Of a stretch of 64,000 nt of DNA, positions 44,876 to 55,459 are shown piece after piece. The translations under genes were made by a program, and so were the position numbers. Source of the DNA: Thelonectria olida. Its lineage: Eukaryota > Ascomycota > Sordariomycetes > Hypocreales > Nectriaceae. How positions within the stretch are numbered: position 1 is the stretch's first letter; every line of letters starts with the position of its first letter. The DNA lies in the NCBI GenBank assembly GCA_020736575.1, contig JAGPYM010000002.1, positions 2,542,001-2,606,000 on the forward strand. The letters run 5' to 3'. The notes beneath the pieces are model-generated. The model worked only from the letters and a program-made list of their open reading frames with translations, made no database searches and was not told where the DNA came from.

Positions 44876-47114
44876 ATGACCACCATGGCTCAACCGGACC
44901 CAAGTCAGGGCGTCCCTGTGGACCTCGTATGTTCACTTGCGTGTTGGCTACCATCGCAATTCATCGCTGACTGTCTTCTAGCTGCCTCATGTCCATCTCA
45001 TCTCTTCGTTTCGATACCCAGTGATGCCTCGCCTCGATCTCAATGAGGTTGCGAAGTGGCTTATGAGTGCTCCACAAGTCGCGCGAGATAGAGCTCCCTT
45101 CTTCTGGACATACCTCGACAAGCCCGCCGACGGAACGATCCTCCTCACTTGGCAGCCTTTGCAGCGTCTGAGCACCAACTTTGCCACTGACGGCTTCGTG
45201 TGGGCCCCTCCTGAGCAGGTCTACAAGCAGGACCTAGGCAATGGATTGGTACGGTCGTAAGCTGATTACGGCGAATGATATGTGCTAACAGCGCGGCAGA
45301 TCCTCGAAATTTACTATCAGAAGGCTGGTTACATTCCCGGCGAACAGTACACCCTCCACGCTCGACGACGTTTCCGACTAGTGCCCGTTCCCGGCCATCC
45401 CAACCCGCCCCAGCCAGACGTCAGTTTGTTCGTTGTGCATTACGGACCTGCCGAGCCCAACGACCGGGTGCCCATCTCCTTGATTCCCTACGACGAACGA
45501 GTCAACACCATCATGCAGCAGCGACACTATCTTCAGCGGGCGGGCCAGATCCGCCGCAAAGAGTTTATGCTCTCGGACCGTGTCAACTGGCCCCAGCTGC
45601 CGGACCCTACTCGACAGCAGGCCCAACAACCCATGGCTCCCCGAGGAGTTCCTCAACAGATGGCCTATCCTCCTCAGGCTCCTCAAGGCCCTCCCGCCAA
45701 ACGAGCTCGACATACTGCGAACCAGGCACAGCAGGCTGCCATTCCAGGCATGTCTCAGCTAGATGCCGCGTTTGATGATGATGAAGATATTTCGAGAGGC
45801 GACATGTTTGATCATCTCACTCCAAGAGAGATCTCTCTGAGCCGATACCAGCAAAACCACGAATGGATGGAGGAGATCCTGTCCTCCCCCTATAGAATAA
45901 ACCAAATTACACCCGCAGATCTGGGATTGGGCTTTAAGGGCGAGCTAGCCTCCATCACCGAGGGTATCTTTTCCGCTCCAGCTGGTGACGCATTCACAGC
46001 GGTACCTGAGAAGCCTTACATCGGTCATCTGGATCCTGCCCAGGCCGACGAGTTCCGTAAACGAGTCAACGCTCACATTGAGTCCACAAAGGCCGAGATT
46101 GAAAAGATGGCAGTCTTGCAGGCTGAGGCGCTTGCTCAATTCAAGCAGAGCTCGCTAATTAGTGCCAAGGAGAAAGAGCTCCGAAATGTGGTGGAGGGCA
46201 CCGGGACTGAGGTCTGGAGAGTTGAGGGCAAGATAGACCCTCATGACGAAGACTCCAAGCCCCATCCCATCACTAACAAGTCGGTTGACGAGATCGTTGC
46301 CGAGGTTGAATCTACGATTGGCCGCAAGGTTGGAACCCAGTCGTCGGTTCTCCGCGTTCAAGATGGAGGCTATCAGGCTCCGGCACCTGAGCCGGCACCG
46401 GCCCCAGCCGCCCAGGCGTCACGACAAGGTTCTCACGACGGGTCCCAAAACAGTGGCGTCATGATTGGGGAATCTGATGTCGACATGGGCAACACGGCTG
46501 CTGGACTACTGGATCAGATGGGTACGGGGATGTCGGCAACGTCTACCCCTATGAACAACTTCCCAACACCACAGCCTCACCTATCAGGTGCTCAATCAGG
46601 CGCAGCAACTCCCCATGGTAACGTTGCATCTCCTGCTCCCTCACACTCTCTTGCTCAACAGGTGCCTGGTGGTGATGTGGCCATGGGCGGAACAGACGAC
46701 CATGCAAAGGACTCAACGGCACCCGACCAAGGCACCGGTAGCGGGGACTGGGTTGTTGTCCCCAAGGGCGGAACGACTCCTCCAAACGCTCTCGCGGGCA
46801 GGGCGGCTGGGGGTATAGACAGCGAAGCAGCCAAGCATGCTGCGTCTGTCAAGCCAGGTTCCGGGGTGGGAACACCTGCCGTCACGGATGGTGGCTCGGC
46901 ATCGTTTGACCAAAACGACTTCAGCTCCCTTGGCGACCTAGACACAGCTGGAGATGCCCTTGCAGGGTTCGATGGTCCGACCCTGGATGGCTCTGCGGGC
47001 GAGCTGGGTGAGGGTCTGGATCTGAACATGGACATGGAAGACTCTGCGTTTGGGGATGCTTTCCACGGCGTTGACTCCGGTACTCCAGCAGATGGGCAGG
47101 GGCAAGACATGTAG
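44876..47114 (+). CDS. ssr4: SWI/SNF and RSC complex subunit Ssr4
   Basis: Fungus-restricted chromatin-remodelling subunit, described in fission yeast SWI/SNF and RSC. Exons 44876-44926, 44982-45248 and 45300-47114 give 710 residues. The N-terminal Ssr4 domain (formerly DUF1750) spans about residues 17-190: LPHVHLISSFRYPVMPRLDL, then APFFWTYLDKPADGTILLTW, ILEIYYQKAGYIPGEQYTLH and ARRRFRLVPVPGHPNPPQPD. The motif HEWMEEILSSPYRINQITPADLG follows. The rest is largely disordered, Gln/Pro- then Gly/Ala/Asp-rich, ending acidic (MDMEDSAFGDAFHG...). The start fits the family; a second ATG four codons downstream is equivalent. It runs in tandem after GND1 and converges with the chitinase gene. Confidence 0.93.
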
Positions 47115-47711
47115 AACCTGTTGTCACCTTACGACACCGTGCTGTGACAGTAATGGAATCAGCTGGAGCACGAGCATGAGGGGTCTCTCCTCGTACGGAG
47201 GCTTTTAAGTGCCAGGACTGGCAGTGCTGAATGGCCAAAGACAAGACAAAGACAAAGACAGGGTGGACTTGGGCTGATGGTGAAAACGGTCGGAGAATGG
47301 CGCGGAGTGTCAAACAAGATCTAATCTCGATCATTGACACGGTTGTTTTGATATCATGTTAGTTTTTCTTCTCTTAGCAATGCTGCGTTGCCTAGTTATT
47401 TGCGTAGAGTGAGGGCCGGGCATACTGAATCAAGGGATATGGTGTTGTTATGTTGGTTTGAGCTGCTGCGCAGTGATGCTGTTGCTTGAAGTGAGATGTC
47501 TCGGGAACACGCTTGAATGGTTGGTGAAGCAAACAAACAAACACGAGTTGCATGCATGAAGGAAGGGTAGATCAATTGGCATGAACATTGTACTCTATAG
47601 TATGAACGAGGGCGTACTTGATGTTTCTCTGAACCAAAACATGTGGGATATCTAAAAGGAGAGGCGCCACGCAAACATCAAAAACACAGGCGGAAATCAA
47701 TACAGCAAAAC
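47115..47711. other. Convergent 3' flanks of SSR4 and chitinase genes
   Basis: 597 bp with no coding signal; contains a short AAGACA repeat (about 47240-47262). Confidence 0.5.
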
Positions 47712-49287
47712 TCAAGACGACGGCATGCCGAGCCGGATATTGTCGTAGACGCTCTTCGGATACGACAGCATGTTCAGGGTCTGGTCCAAGGGCCCAATGG
47801 TGCCGGCCACGGTCTTCACGATGCTGTTGGGCCCCGTCTTGTCGCCGCTGGCCTCCCAGTACATGGCGCCGCCCATGTTCTTGTCGAGGATGTAGTTGGC
47901 CTTGATCTTGGCCGAGGCCGGGCTGTCCCACGTCACCATCTCCTTGTTCTTGAAGTCGTACGACCACGTCGCCTTGGCCTCCGGGTTCATGTACACGGTG
48001 GCCCCCGGGCGCGGCAGGTTCTTGTACGTGTAGATGCCCGGCTCGATGGTGCCGCCGCCGACGCCCGAGTACGGCTTCCCGGCGCCGAGCGTGTTGGCGA
48101 ACGAGCGGCCGTACAGCGGGATGCCCATGACGATCTTGCTGGCGGCGATGCCTTTGGCCAGGTAGTCCTTGAAGGCGCCGTCGGTGCGGAAGGGCGTCGA
48201 CTTCATGTTGGTCTTGGAGTGGTACAGCGAGGCTTGGTGGCCGGTGACGGCGTCCCACGAGCCGGCGTAGTCGTAGGCCATCAGGTGCCAGGCGTCGACG
48301 TAGGCGTCCATGCCCTTGAGGTTCATGGCGTTGTAGTTTGCCGAGCCGGCGGGGGATGCGACGGTGATGGTGAAGCGGTAGTTGAGCCTGTTGGCTGTGG
48401 TGTAGGCGTCCAGGGCGGCGCGGACGTCCTTGAGGAGCAGCACGTAGTTGTCTGCCTCTGTCGGGTTGGTGGGATACTCCCAGTCGACGTCGATGCCGTC
48501 AAAGCCCCAGTCGGCGAGCAGCTTGACGGCGGTGGAAGCGAAGCGCTTGCGCTTGGTGGCGTCTGCGGCGACGGGGGCGAACTTGGGCGAGTAGGTCCAG
48601 CCACCGATGGACAGCATGGTCTTGAACTTGCGGTGCTTCTTCTTGAGGATGTAGAGCTGCTTGGCGCAGCCGTAGATGTTGTTGCCCGCGTCGTTCCAGG
48701 AGTCAGTGGCGTAGTGCTTGTCGGTGTCGGACCAAGAATCCGCGGACACGCTGGGGGGGAGGGGGTTGGGTCAGCACTGGCTGGACACTCTCCGTTTCTG
48801 GTGGACTTACACGGAGCCGTCCTCGGCAATGTTCAAGAAGGAATACAGGAGGTGAGTGACGACGTCGGCTGGGATGTCCTGGGGTTGAAAGTTGGCGCCA
48901 TAGATGCCCCTGGTTGTCTGTTAACATGGTCCCTGGATGAAGTCTTAGTATACAGAAGAGGGAGTTGACATGCCAATTCGTAAAGTACAAAACATTGCGC
49001 TTCCCAGTTGCCCTGGTATCCAGGTCCGAAGTCTCGTTCAATTCAACAGAAGGGTCGTCAGGGAAGACCAGGCTCACTGCAGGGGGCACTGCCAACGCAG
49101 TCGAGGTCGAGGTCGAGGTCTGTGAGGAAGCCAACTGGCGAATGACGGTGGTGGCAATGGTGGTGGTGATGGTGGTGAGAGCAAGAGGGGCCTCGTCGCG
49201 GACTTCGTGCTTCTTGGGGTCCAGCCCGGGAGCAGCAAAGGCAGCTTGCGCCAGGAGAAGCGCGGTAGCGAAGAGAGGTCGAAGCAT
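47712..49287 (-). CDS. Secreted GH18 endochitinase (Ech42/Chit1 type)
   Basis: Cleaves chitin endo-wise; in fungi the type serves wall turnover, mycoparasitism or insect infection. Exons 49287-48974, 48909-48811 and 48750-47712 give 483 residues. A signal peptide is visible (MLRPLFATALLLAQAAFA). An about 80-residue Thr/Ser-rich propeptide follows, ending in TGKR just before NVLYFTNW, the start of the TIM barrel. The substrate motif LSIGGWT (about residues 184-190) and catalytic motif DGIDVDWE (222-229, acid Glu229) are intact, as are MAYDYAGSW and MGIPLYGRSF. The WEASGDKTG region lies near the end. No chitin-binding domain is seen. The first intron begins GC (GCATGT) rather than GT; no GT donor restores the conserved TNWGIYG junction. 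Confidence 0.96.
48910..48973 (-). other. GC-AG intron in the chitinase gene
   Basis: Reading on the minus strand, AATTG is followed by GCATGT and the intron ends CAACCAG. Splicing joins TG to G and restores TNW-GIYGANFQPQD, which is strongly conserved in GH18 endochitinases. The nearest GT donors would insert residues or shift the frame. Confidence 0.8.
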
Positions 49288-51568
49288 TGCTGTTGCTATA
49301 TCTGTCGAAGTGGTGGCTGTGGTTGCTGGGGATGATACAAGACACTATAAAGGAACAGGGCGCTTGACGGCCTTTTTATCCATCAAGCGTAAGAGTTGGA
49401 ACAAGTGGTCTCGTTCAGAACCAGAACCAGAACCAGCTGTCTCGGGCCATGTCCTCGTGGTGAACAAGACAGAGCCGCAATTGCCCGGGCCAAGATGCTC
49501 GACGAGGGCTGGGGAGAAGAGGAAGGGATCACGGGTAGCGGCCAGGACGTGTGGACAACCACGGTAGAGAATGCAAGGGGAGAAGAAAGGAACTCGAATT
49601 ACGTGTGCACGGTAGGGAATGTGAAGAACCGAAAGAAAAGAGCGTGTTGTGTTCCCCGTGAGGATGAAGTTGTTTGAAGTGGTTGCGTAGAGTTGACGTT
49701 TTCCAAGAGGTGAGCATCGAGGGGGGCTTGAGTAGGCTTATTTGCCATGGCAAGATGGCGTCAAATAGCCAGGAACCAAACCAGTCTGACATGGGATTCC
49801 GATACTAGCGACGGAAGTTTTCAAAGAGCCGCGCGTCGACAGCATGGGCAAAGGAGAAGCTCGGCATGGTGAAGCCATTCTCCCATGCAGAGCGGGCGCC
49901 CCAAGAAGAGAGACCATCTCGGCCTGCATCCCAGCGAGGGCGAGACCTTCTGCAACATGGGAGTCTGGTATGTCTGCGGGGATCGGGTTGGAATGTGTCG
50001 GTATCGTCTCGCCTCGCCTCGCCTCGACGCTGACAGCTTCGCAGCCAGAGGGCCGGGACGGTGGGAGAGAAGCCGAGCAACTTCGGTTCCTGGTTTCTAA
50101 ATGAGCTGAAGAGAGCCAGCACGTCGCTTGGAGGGCGTGGCGTCGACGAGGCAGGCGCCACTCGCAGAGTGTCTGCTTTAGCTTGGGAGCCATGATGACG
50201 GTGTGCTCTAACTCGGTTCTCATCTCCCCTTTCTCTCGGCTGCGTCCCTTGAATTTTAGCAGAGGGAGGAAGAAAAGACTGTCCCGCCTGGGCTTGGAAT
50301 TGAAACAATGACTGGTTGTTCACAGTCCCCGTGTTGCCCTTTTTCAGACATCCGAACTGAGACACTTGGACGAGTGTTCCGACATGAGAGACAAGGCAGA
50401 CTTTGGTGTTCCAGCCACTTGGTGTTATTTGCCGATGTTTCTAGGCCTTGGGCCACAGATGGTATTATTGGGCAATAGTCAAAACTGACTGTGTCATCGT
50501 CTGTGGCCATCAATCTGCCCGATTCGGTCCCTTGGGGTGGTATTGAAAAAGGAGCCCGGGCTACCCTGCACCATGACGCAGAGGCGAACAGGGGGCGCCC
50601 GACATGAAGAACGCGCACATGATGGCTTCTTTATCGATTGAGTGATTAGTTAGAGTAAAATCGGAAGCGAGTTTGGTTTGGTCAGGGGGCTTGTTTTGCG
50701 TGGCTGTGAGATAGAGCGTGCGTTGCATCGAACCACCATGCGAATGGCGGCCAACACGAATGATGCCCAACCTGACGTCCAATTACCAAATGTGACGATG
50801 CGTTTGGGAAATAGAGCAAGGCCAAGTCGGTACTCGACTGGCTAGATGAAGAGATGAATGAGTCGTGAGTAGTTGGCTTCGTTCGACTTTGTTGATGGAG
50901 CATTGTGATGATGGACAACAAATCTATCAACACCGAAGCACACATCAACTAGTACTTATCAATCAGCATCAACGATGCCCAACTTTCCCCAGGATCGAAT
51001 GCCATCTGCATCAGCCACCGCCACTTTGGCTGCCTGGCCCGCACATCATCTCCATGTCCGGGTTAAGCCCCCGAAGCCCCCGAACATGTCCGGCCCCGGC
51101 CCCCCGGAGCCTCCTGACCAACGTCCTCATTCGCTCCTCACCGTAAACGGGGACGGGCTCAGCCTCAATATCTCTCCGTCTCCTCGGCAGCGTAGTAATT
51201 AACGGTGAGCTCACATGAACACTGCAAGCGAGCAACAGGATCACCACCCCTGTCCCCATGAGAGAGACGGTCTGTCTTGGCTCCGTCATGGTCCATCTCT
51301 CCTCCATAAATAACGAGGACGATCCCCCAAGGTGTCCCGAGTCTTTCTCCATGTTGTTTCCAAAGGATCGACAACTCCTCACCCTCAATCTTGACTGCTT
51401 GCTTCTCAGTAAACCCCAGCCTCTTCCTTCCTCCTCCCTTCGCATCTCTTGTAAACCCATGTCTCCACGAGTCGCTACCCAGCGTAGCAGGGTGGCCCAG
51501 ATCAAGTACCGTTACTTTCGTAAGCCGGCGCTGTCGCACTTTGACGGCACCACGCGCCCGCCTTAATC
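49288..51568. promoter_or_regulatory. Long divergent region (chitinase / CorA-like gene)
   Basis: 2.28 kb between divergent ATGs. It carries the chitinase promoter and the leader of the transporter gene. A CCTCG pentamer repeat lies near 50009-50024. Several open frames exist on both strands, but none has a recognisable domain and they overlap each other heavily, so none is called. Confidence 0.5.
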
Positions 51569-53637
51569 ATGGTTCTGGTACACCACGGCCTCGATCTCTT
51601 CAACTACGACCAGCGAGTCTGCTCGACTCAGGTCCTGATCCCCAAAGATGGCACCCCTTCCAACATTGAGTACGACGAGTATGTCGTCTACAAGAAACAA
51701 CTCCAAGACGGCGAGAATAGTTCGGTTGCTGCTGGTGACGACGAGCACGTTGCCCATCACTTCACCAGAGACGATGCGAACGGCACCACCTTGTTCGATC
51801 TAGCCTTTCGTCATGGCTTTCTGCTCGATCGCAATGTACGTTCATCATAACTAACATCTCGTTATCCAAGCCTGCAACTGACCTGACCCCTAGGGCCAGT
51901 TCCGCAAACCAGCAGACACGGAATCCCCATCGGCAAGAATGGAGGGTCGCATTCGTAGAGTGTACGTACCTCTCCATCATGATATAGCCAGCGTCTCATA
52001 CTGACAAGCATAGCATCTGCTTCAAGCGCAGGACACTCCTCGACGGCGCCCGAGAAATCCTCAGCATGACCGTCGACGACGTCGCCGCCATGAAGCTGCA
52101 CCCCGCGACCCTCCAGTACTCGACCCGCACCACGACCGAGTCGCGCTTCTGGTCCAAGGACGGCTGCGAGCTGAGCGTCATCCTCGCCTTCTCCGAGCTG
52201 CCCAAGACGCCCTGCGACTTCCTCTCCATGACGTACAACGTCAAGTCTCGCTCCGCCACCATCCTCGTCCGCCAGTCCTGGGAGCCCCGGCGCCACAACC
52301 TCGACGACCTCGACGAGTACGACCACCGCCTGGAGTCGTGCCGCGCGCACTGGGCCCACCCGCTGATCACGCCCGTCGTGCTGCTGCAGGTGCAGTTCAT
52401 GCGCTGCGAGGAAGCCGTCATGGAGAACAACCTGAGCGTCACCTCGCTCGAGTTCGACGTCAGCAACATTGCCGGCTTCGACGCCGAGGATCCCTCGCCG
52501 CACCGCCTGAGACGCCAGATGAGCAGGGACGAGAACGGCAAGATCACCTGGGGCCCCATGACCATGACGAAGCTGATGAAGCGCGCGCACGAGGTGCTGA
52601 AGGACACCATCAAGCTGCTCGACACGATCCGTTGGATGGAGCGCGCCGTCAAGGTCCTGATCCTGGCTGGCGACGAGCTGGCCGAGCGCATGGGGAGCTC
52701 GCCGCAGTTTGGCCAGGATCTCAGCATGTTGAGCCCGCTGATCCTCGATGCCGAGCGAGGACCGGCGCCTGTGAGTCCTGTGCTCCCGCCGAGGCTCCAG
52801 CTCCAGGTTCCCGGCGGGGATGTGGACGGAGACTCTCTGGGGCCGCACTGGCACGAGATTCGACAGTATCTGGATGGATTGCTGAGGCTGTGCATGGGTC
52901 TTGAGACGGATAGACGCATGTCAGAGGCTAGATGTCGAGCGCAGATCGATATGGTGAGTCAATGCCCAAACCACCTGCATGGTATGTACGTGTATACTGA
53001 TGCGTTGCAGATCTACAGTAAGATGGCTCAGGAAGACAACATCCTCAACGCCCGAATGGCCGTCGCATCTTCCCGCGACAGCTCGTCAATGAAGGCCCTC
53101 GCCGTCATCACAGCCATCTTCCTCCCCGGCGAGTTCCTCGGCAGTCTCTTCGGCATGTCCATGTTCGACTGGCTGGGGCCCGACGAGCCCGACGGCGACT
53201 CTTCGAACTCGACGTCGACCAACGCCAGCGGCAACGGAAACATCTCCAAGTTCGGACAGCACTTCTGGCCGTACTGGGCGACGGCGATCCCGCTGACGCT
53301 GATCATCCTCTTCATCTGGCGCGCGTGGTGGGTGGCCCAGGACCGGTACTTCCGCCGCCACCTGTCGCAGGAGCTCAGCGAGGAGCGCTTCTGGACGGCT
53401 GACGGGATGCCGCGCAGGCTGGAGGCGAGTTTTGTGCATGACTTCTTTTACCTGTCTGCGCGACGCGACGAGAAAGCTCGTATCAACGAGGATTTGGCGG
53501 AGCTGGAGACGATCAATTCGACCATGAAGGAGGAGGCTGGCCGTGAAGTTGGTGGTGGACTGAGTGTGAGGCAACGACAGATGCTCGAGGCGAGGATGTG
53601 GAACGGGAACCAGAGATCTGCGATTGTCAATGTTTGA
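51569..53637 (+). CDS. CorA-like divalent cation transporter
   Basis: Exons 51569-51835, 51894-51961, 52014-52953 and 53011-53637 give 633 residues. The large N-terminal soluble domain has WSKDGCELSVILAFSELP, and then a long helical stretch (about residues 290-420, TKLMKRAHEVLKDTIKLLDT) as in the CorA funnel. Two C-terminal membrane helices follow: ALAVITAIFLPGEFLGSLFG and WATAIPLTLIILFIWRAWWV. The signature after helix 1 reads GMSMF where classic CorA has GMN. This variation is common among filamentous-fungal CorA-like proteins and makes Mg2+ specificity uncertain. The C-terminus is charged. The ATG at 51569 is the first in frame after stops; an upstream exon cannot be ruled out because the family often has a longer N-terminus. 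Confidence 0.85.
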
Positions 53638-54050
53638 GTGTGTAGATTGATTGCTGGTAGATAGTTTGGATACGCAGTTGAATATGTTGAGGGGGATGTT
53701 TGATATCGTTTTCGTCCGCGGATGACAACGTCCTTAGTTTGCTGTAGATAGCTATGTTTGCTTTCGATATGTAGATCTGATTGTATTGAATGAATTTGTA
53801 TTAAGCAACCAACTGATTGAAGATCCAATATGTGGTCAAGCATGCACGTACGGTTCGAGGTTTGAATCTGCGGGGAGCCCTGATGGTGGTAACTGGCCAG
53901 CAGCGCAGCTCCTGCCCCATTGGATAAGCCGACTTAAAGGCAGTAAGAATTTCAAATCAATTCTAGACGCCTCTGTTCGAGTCACTATTGAAACGAGCAC
54001 CACGCATCCATCTATCGCTCTTTGCAACGTGATAGCCAACGTGCTGCGCA

Positions 54051-54058
54051 ATATATAG
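54051..54058 (+). promoter_or_regulatory. TATA-like box of an orphan transcription unit
   Basis: ATATATAG lies about 89 bp upstream of an ATG (54140). The sequence between is an A/C-rich leader resembling highly expressed fungal genes. Confidence 0.45.
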
Positions 54059-54139
54059 CCTCCAAAAATAATATCCATAATCCTCAACCTCGACTCCTAT
54101 CACCAAATCAAAACAAAAAATTCAAAAAAAGAACCGACC

Positions 54140-54190
54140 ATGCCAAGTCGAATGGCGGCCCGAAGCTGTCAGAAGTGTAGGCATCACTAG
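54140..54190 (+). other. Very short ORF behind a promoter-like leader
   Basis: The ATG in ACCATGCC context opens a frame of 16 codons (MPSRMAARSCQKCRHH) before TAG. A donor-like GTAGGC at 54177 and an acceptor CCAG at 54223-54226 would extend it by a further 15 or so codons to another stop. SCQKCR resembles the start of a Zn2Cys6 finger, but the rest is absent. It may be a gene remnant, a micropeptide or the start of a gene whose splicing I cannot resolve. Confidence 0.25.
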
Positions 54191-54800
54191 GTTACGGAGT
54201 ATTCAACTCCTTGGCCGTTGTGCCAGTCGGGCGAGGCCCCAACCACGGTGGCCACCTCTCGCTTCGCCCGTAGGTTGAAAGCATTGTTTGGTATCAGGGG
54301 GTATAAAGCTGTGACTGCTCATTGGGGAGGGGGAGGATGTGACGAGTTGTGGCGAGCGAAGCTGGTTGGCGGGCGGGCGAGCTGTGGTGACAGCTGGCAG
54401 GCGACTTTGACGATATTTGACTGGATGTGGGACCCAGCCTTCCTAAGGACTACCTCTGAGTGATTCCTGATGGAATCCTTGGTCTTATTTGCTGGGGCAT
54501 GTTTGAAACTGTGCGAGTGAGTGTCTGGCCACAAGGAAGGGGGCTATAGGAGGCTGTCCACTAACGGGTAGAAATATACCCCAATAGAGCAGTCTAATCG
54601 TCACGAGAGGTAGAATAGAAAGGCATGGTAGGCACAGGCGTAAGCATCGAATATATATCTCTATGAGATGACATGTCTAGAGGACTTATGCACAACACTA
54701 TGCCCATCCTCCCCAAGTCAAGGACAATGTGTTCTTCAGATGGCTTTATATTCCCTTAATTCTCTAACCCTCAAATACAGTCGTTTGTTCACGGCCAATG

Positions 54801-55127
54801 CTACTTCTTGGGCTCAATGAATTCCATCTCCTCATCCTCCTCCACTTCAGCCTCCTCCTCCTCACCCTCATCCACCCACCTCTTCTCCCGCAGAGCAGCC
54901 TTGCACTCGGCAATGCCAACCTTGATCTTGTCCAGCGTGTAATCTAAATCCCTGCACTTTTCGCACTTGCCTTGTAGTCTTCGCGACAGGAGCCCGTGAG
55001 GCTTGCGGTTCCGGCAGCCCTGCGACACTTTGCCCCGTTTAAAGTCCTGGGCGACGCGGCACGCCTTGACTCGCCGGCCCCAGACCTCGTGGTTGCAGCG
55101 GAAGACGGTGCGTATATGGATACACAT
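54801..55127 (-). CDS. Small cysteine-containing protein of unknown function (108 residues)
   Basis: Single exon, 108 residues. The N-terminal 80 residues are basic with spaced cysteines (MCIHIRTVFRCNHEVWGRRV, C in CRVAQDF, QGCRNRK, KCEKC). They may bind a metal, although no standard finger spacing is obvious. The C-terminus is strongly acidic with a Glu run and ends EFIEPKK. No signal peptide or membrane segment is seen. I do not recognise the family. It looks like a real protein because of the ordered Cys/basic then acidic layout and a clean ATG after a TATA-like AT-rich leader. The confidence reflects the lack of any functional assignment. Confidence 0.6.
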   Translation of the reverse strand: MCIHIRTVFRCNHEVWGRRVKACRVAQDFKRGKVSQGCRNRKPHGLLSRRLQGKCEKCRDLDYTLDKIKVGIAECKAALREKRWVDEGEEEEAEVEEDEEMEFIEPKK

Positions 55128-55459
55128 CTCGTATATTTTATTAATCTGCCGTTGTGAGCTTGCTTAGCTGTGAGGTTGGTTATATACTCTTGGACTGTAT
55201 CGAGGAGAGTCAAGACGGATTGGCATGTACAGAGACTAGAGGAAGAAAGCCTTCCTTGAGATATTAGCACTTGAGCTGTCTTATATCAATTCACGTATCG
55301 AGCACTTATTCTTTCATGTTGTGTTGAAGAGGAGGACACTTCCCAATAGAACACTGCACCATGGACACACGCCGAACAAAGGACAGCACCGAACCGAACA
55401 GACACTCTGCAACAAACCGCTTGTTCATTACCTGTTCCTCACAGAACATACCTCCCGTC
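55128..55459. other. Intergenic between two minus-strand genes
   Basis: 332 bp: the leader of the small Cys-containing gene and the 3' flank of the HAD gene. Nothing else is seen. Confidence 0.5.

Larger units (their letters stand above)
53638..54800. other. Intergenic with an orphan promoter-like segment
   Basis: Contains the CorA gene 3' flank and a promoter-like stretch: an ATATATAG box near 54051 followed by an A/C-rich leader and an ATG at 54140. Beyond that, to the small Cys-containing gene at 54801, I see only short frames. Confidence 0.5.

Noticed and set aside
47643..48968. 441-codon plus-strand open frame antisense to the chitinase gene
   Set aside because: It is the GC-rich third-position shadow of the chitinase coding sequence; its Val/Gly/Asp-rich composition is the usual artefact.
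49738..50365. Overlapping minus-strand open frames between chitinase and CorA-like genes
   Set aside because: Two frames of similar length overlap each other, neither shows motifs, and no splice pattern produces a family-like protein.
51862..52919. Two minus-strand open frames over 300 codons antisense to the CorA-like gene
   Set aside because: Both mirror a strongly GC3-biased coding exon on the plus strand, which has the domain content.
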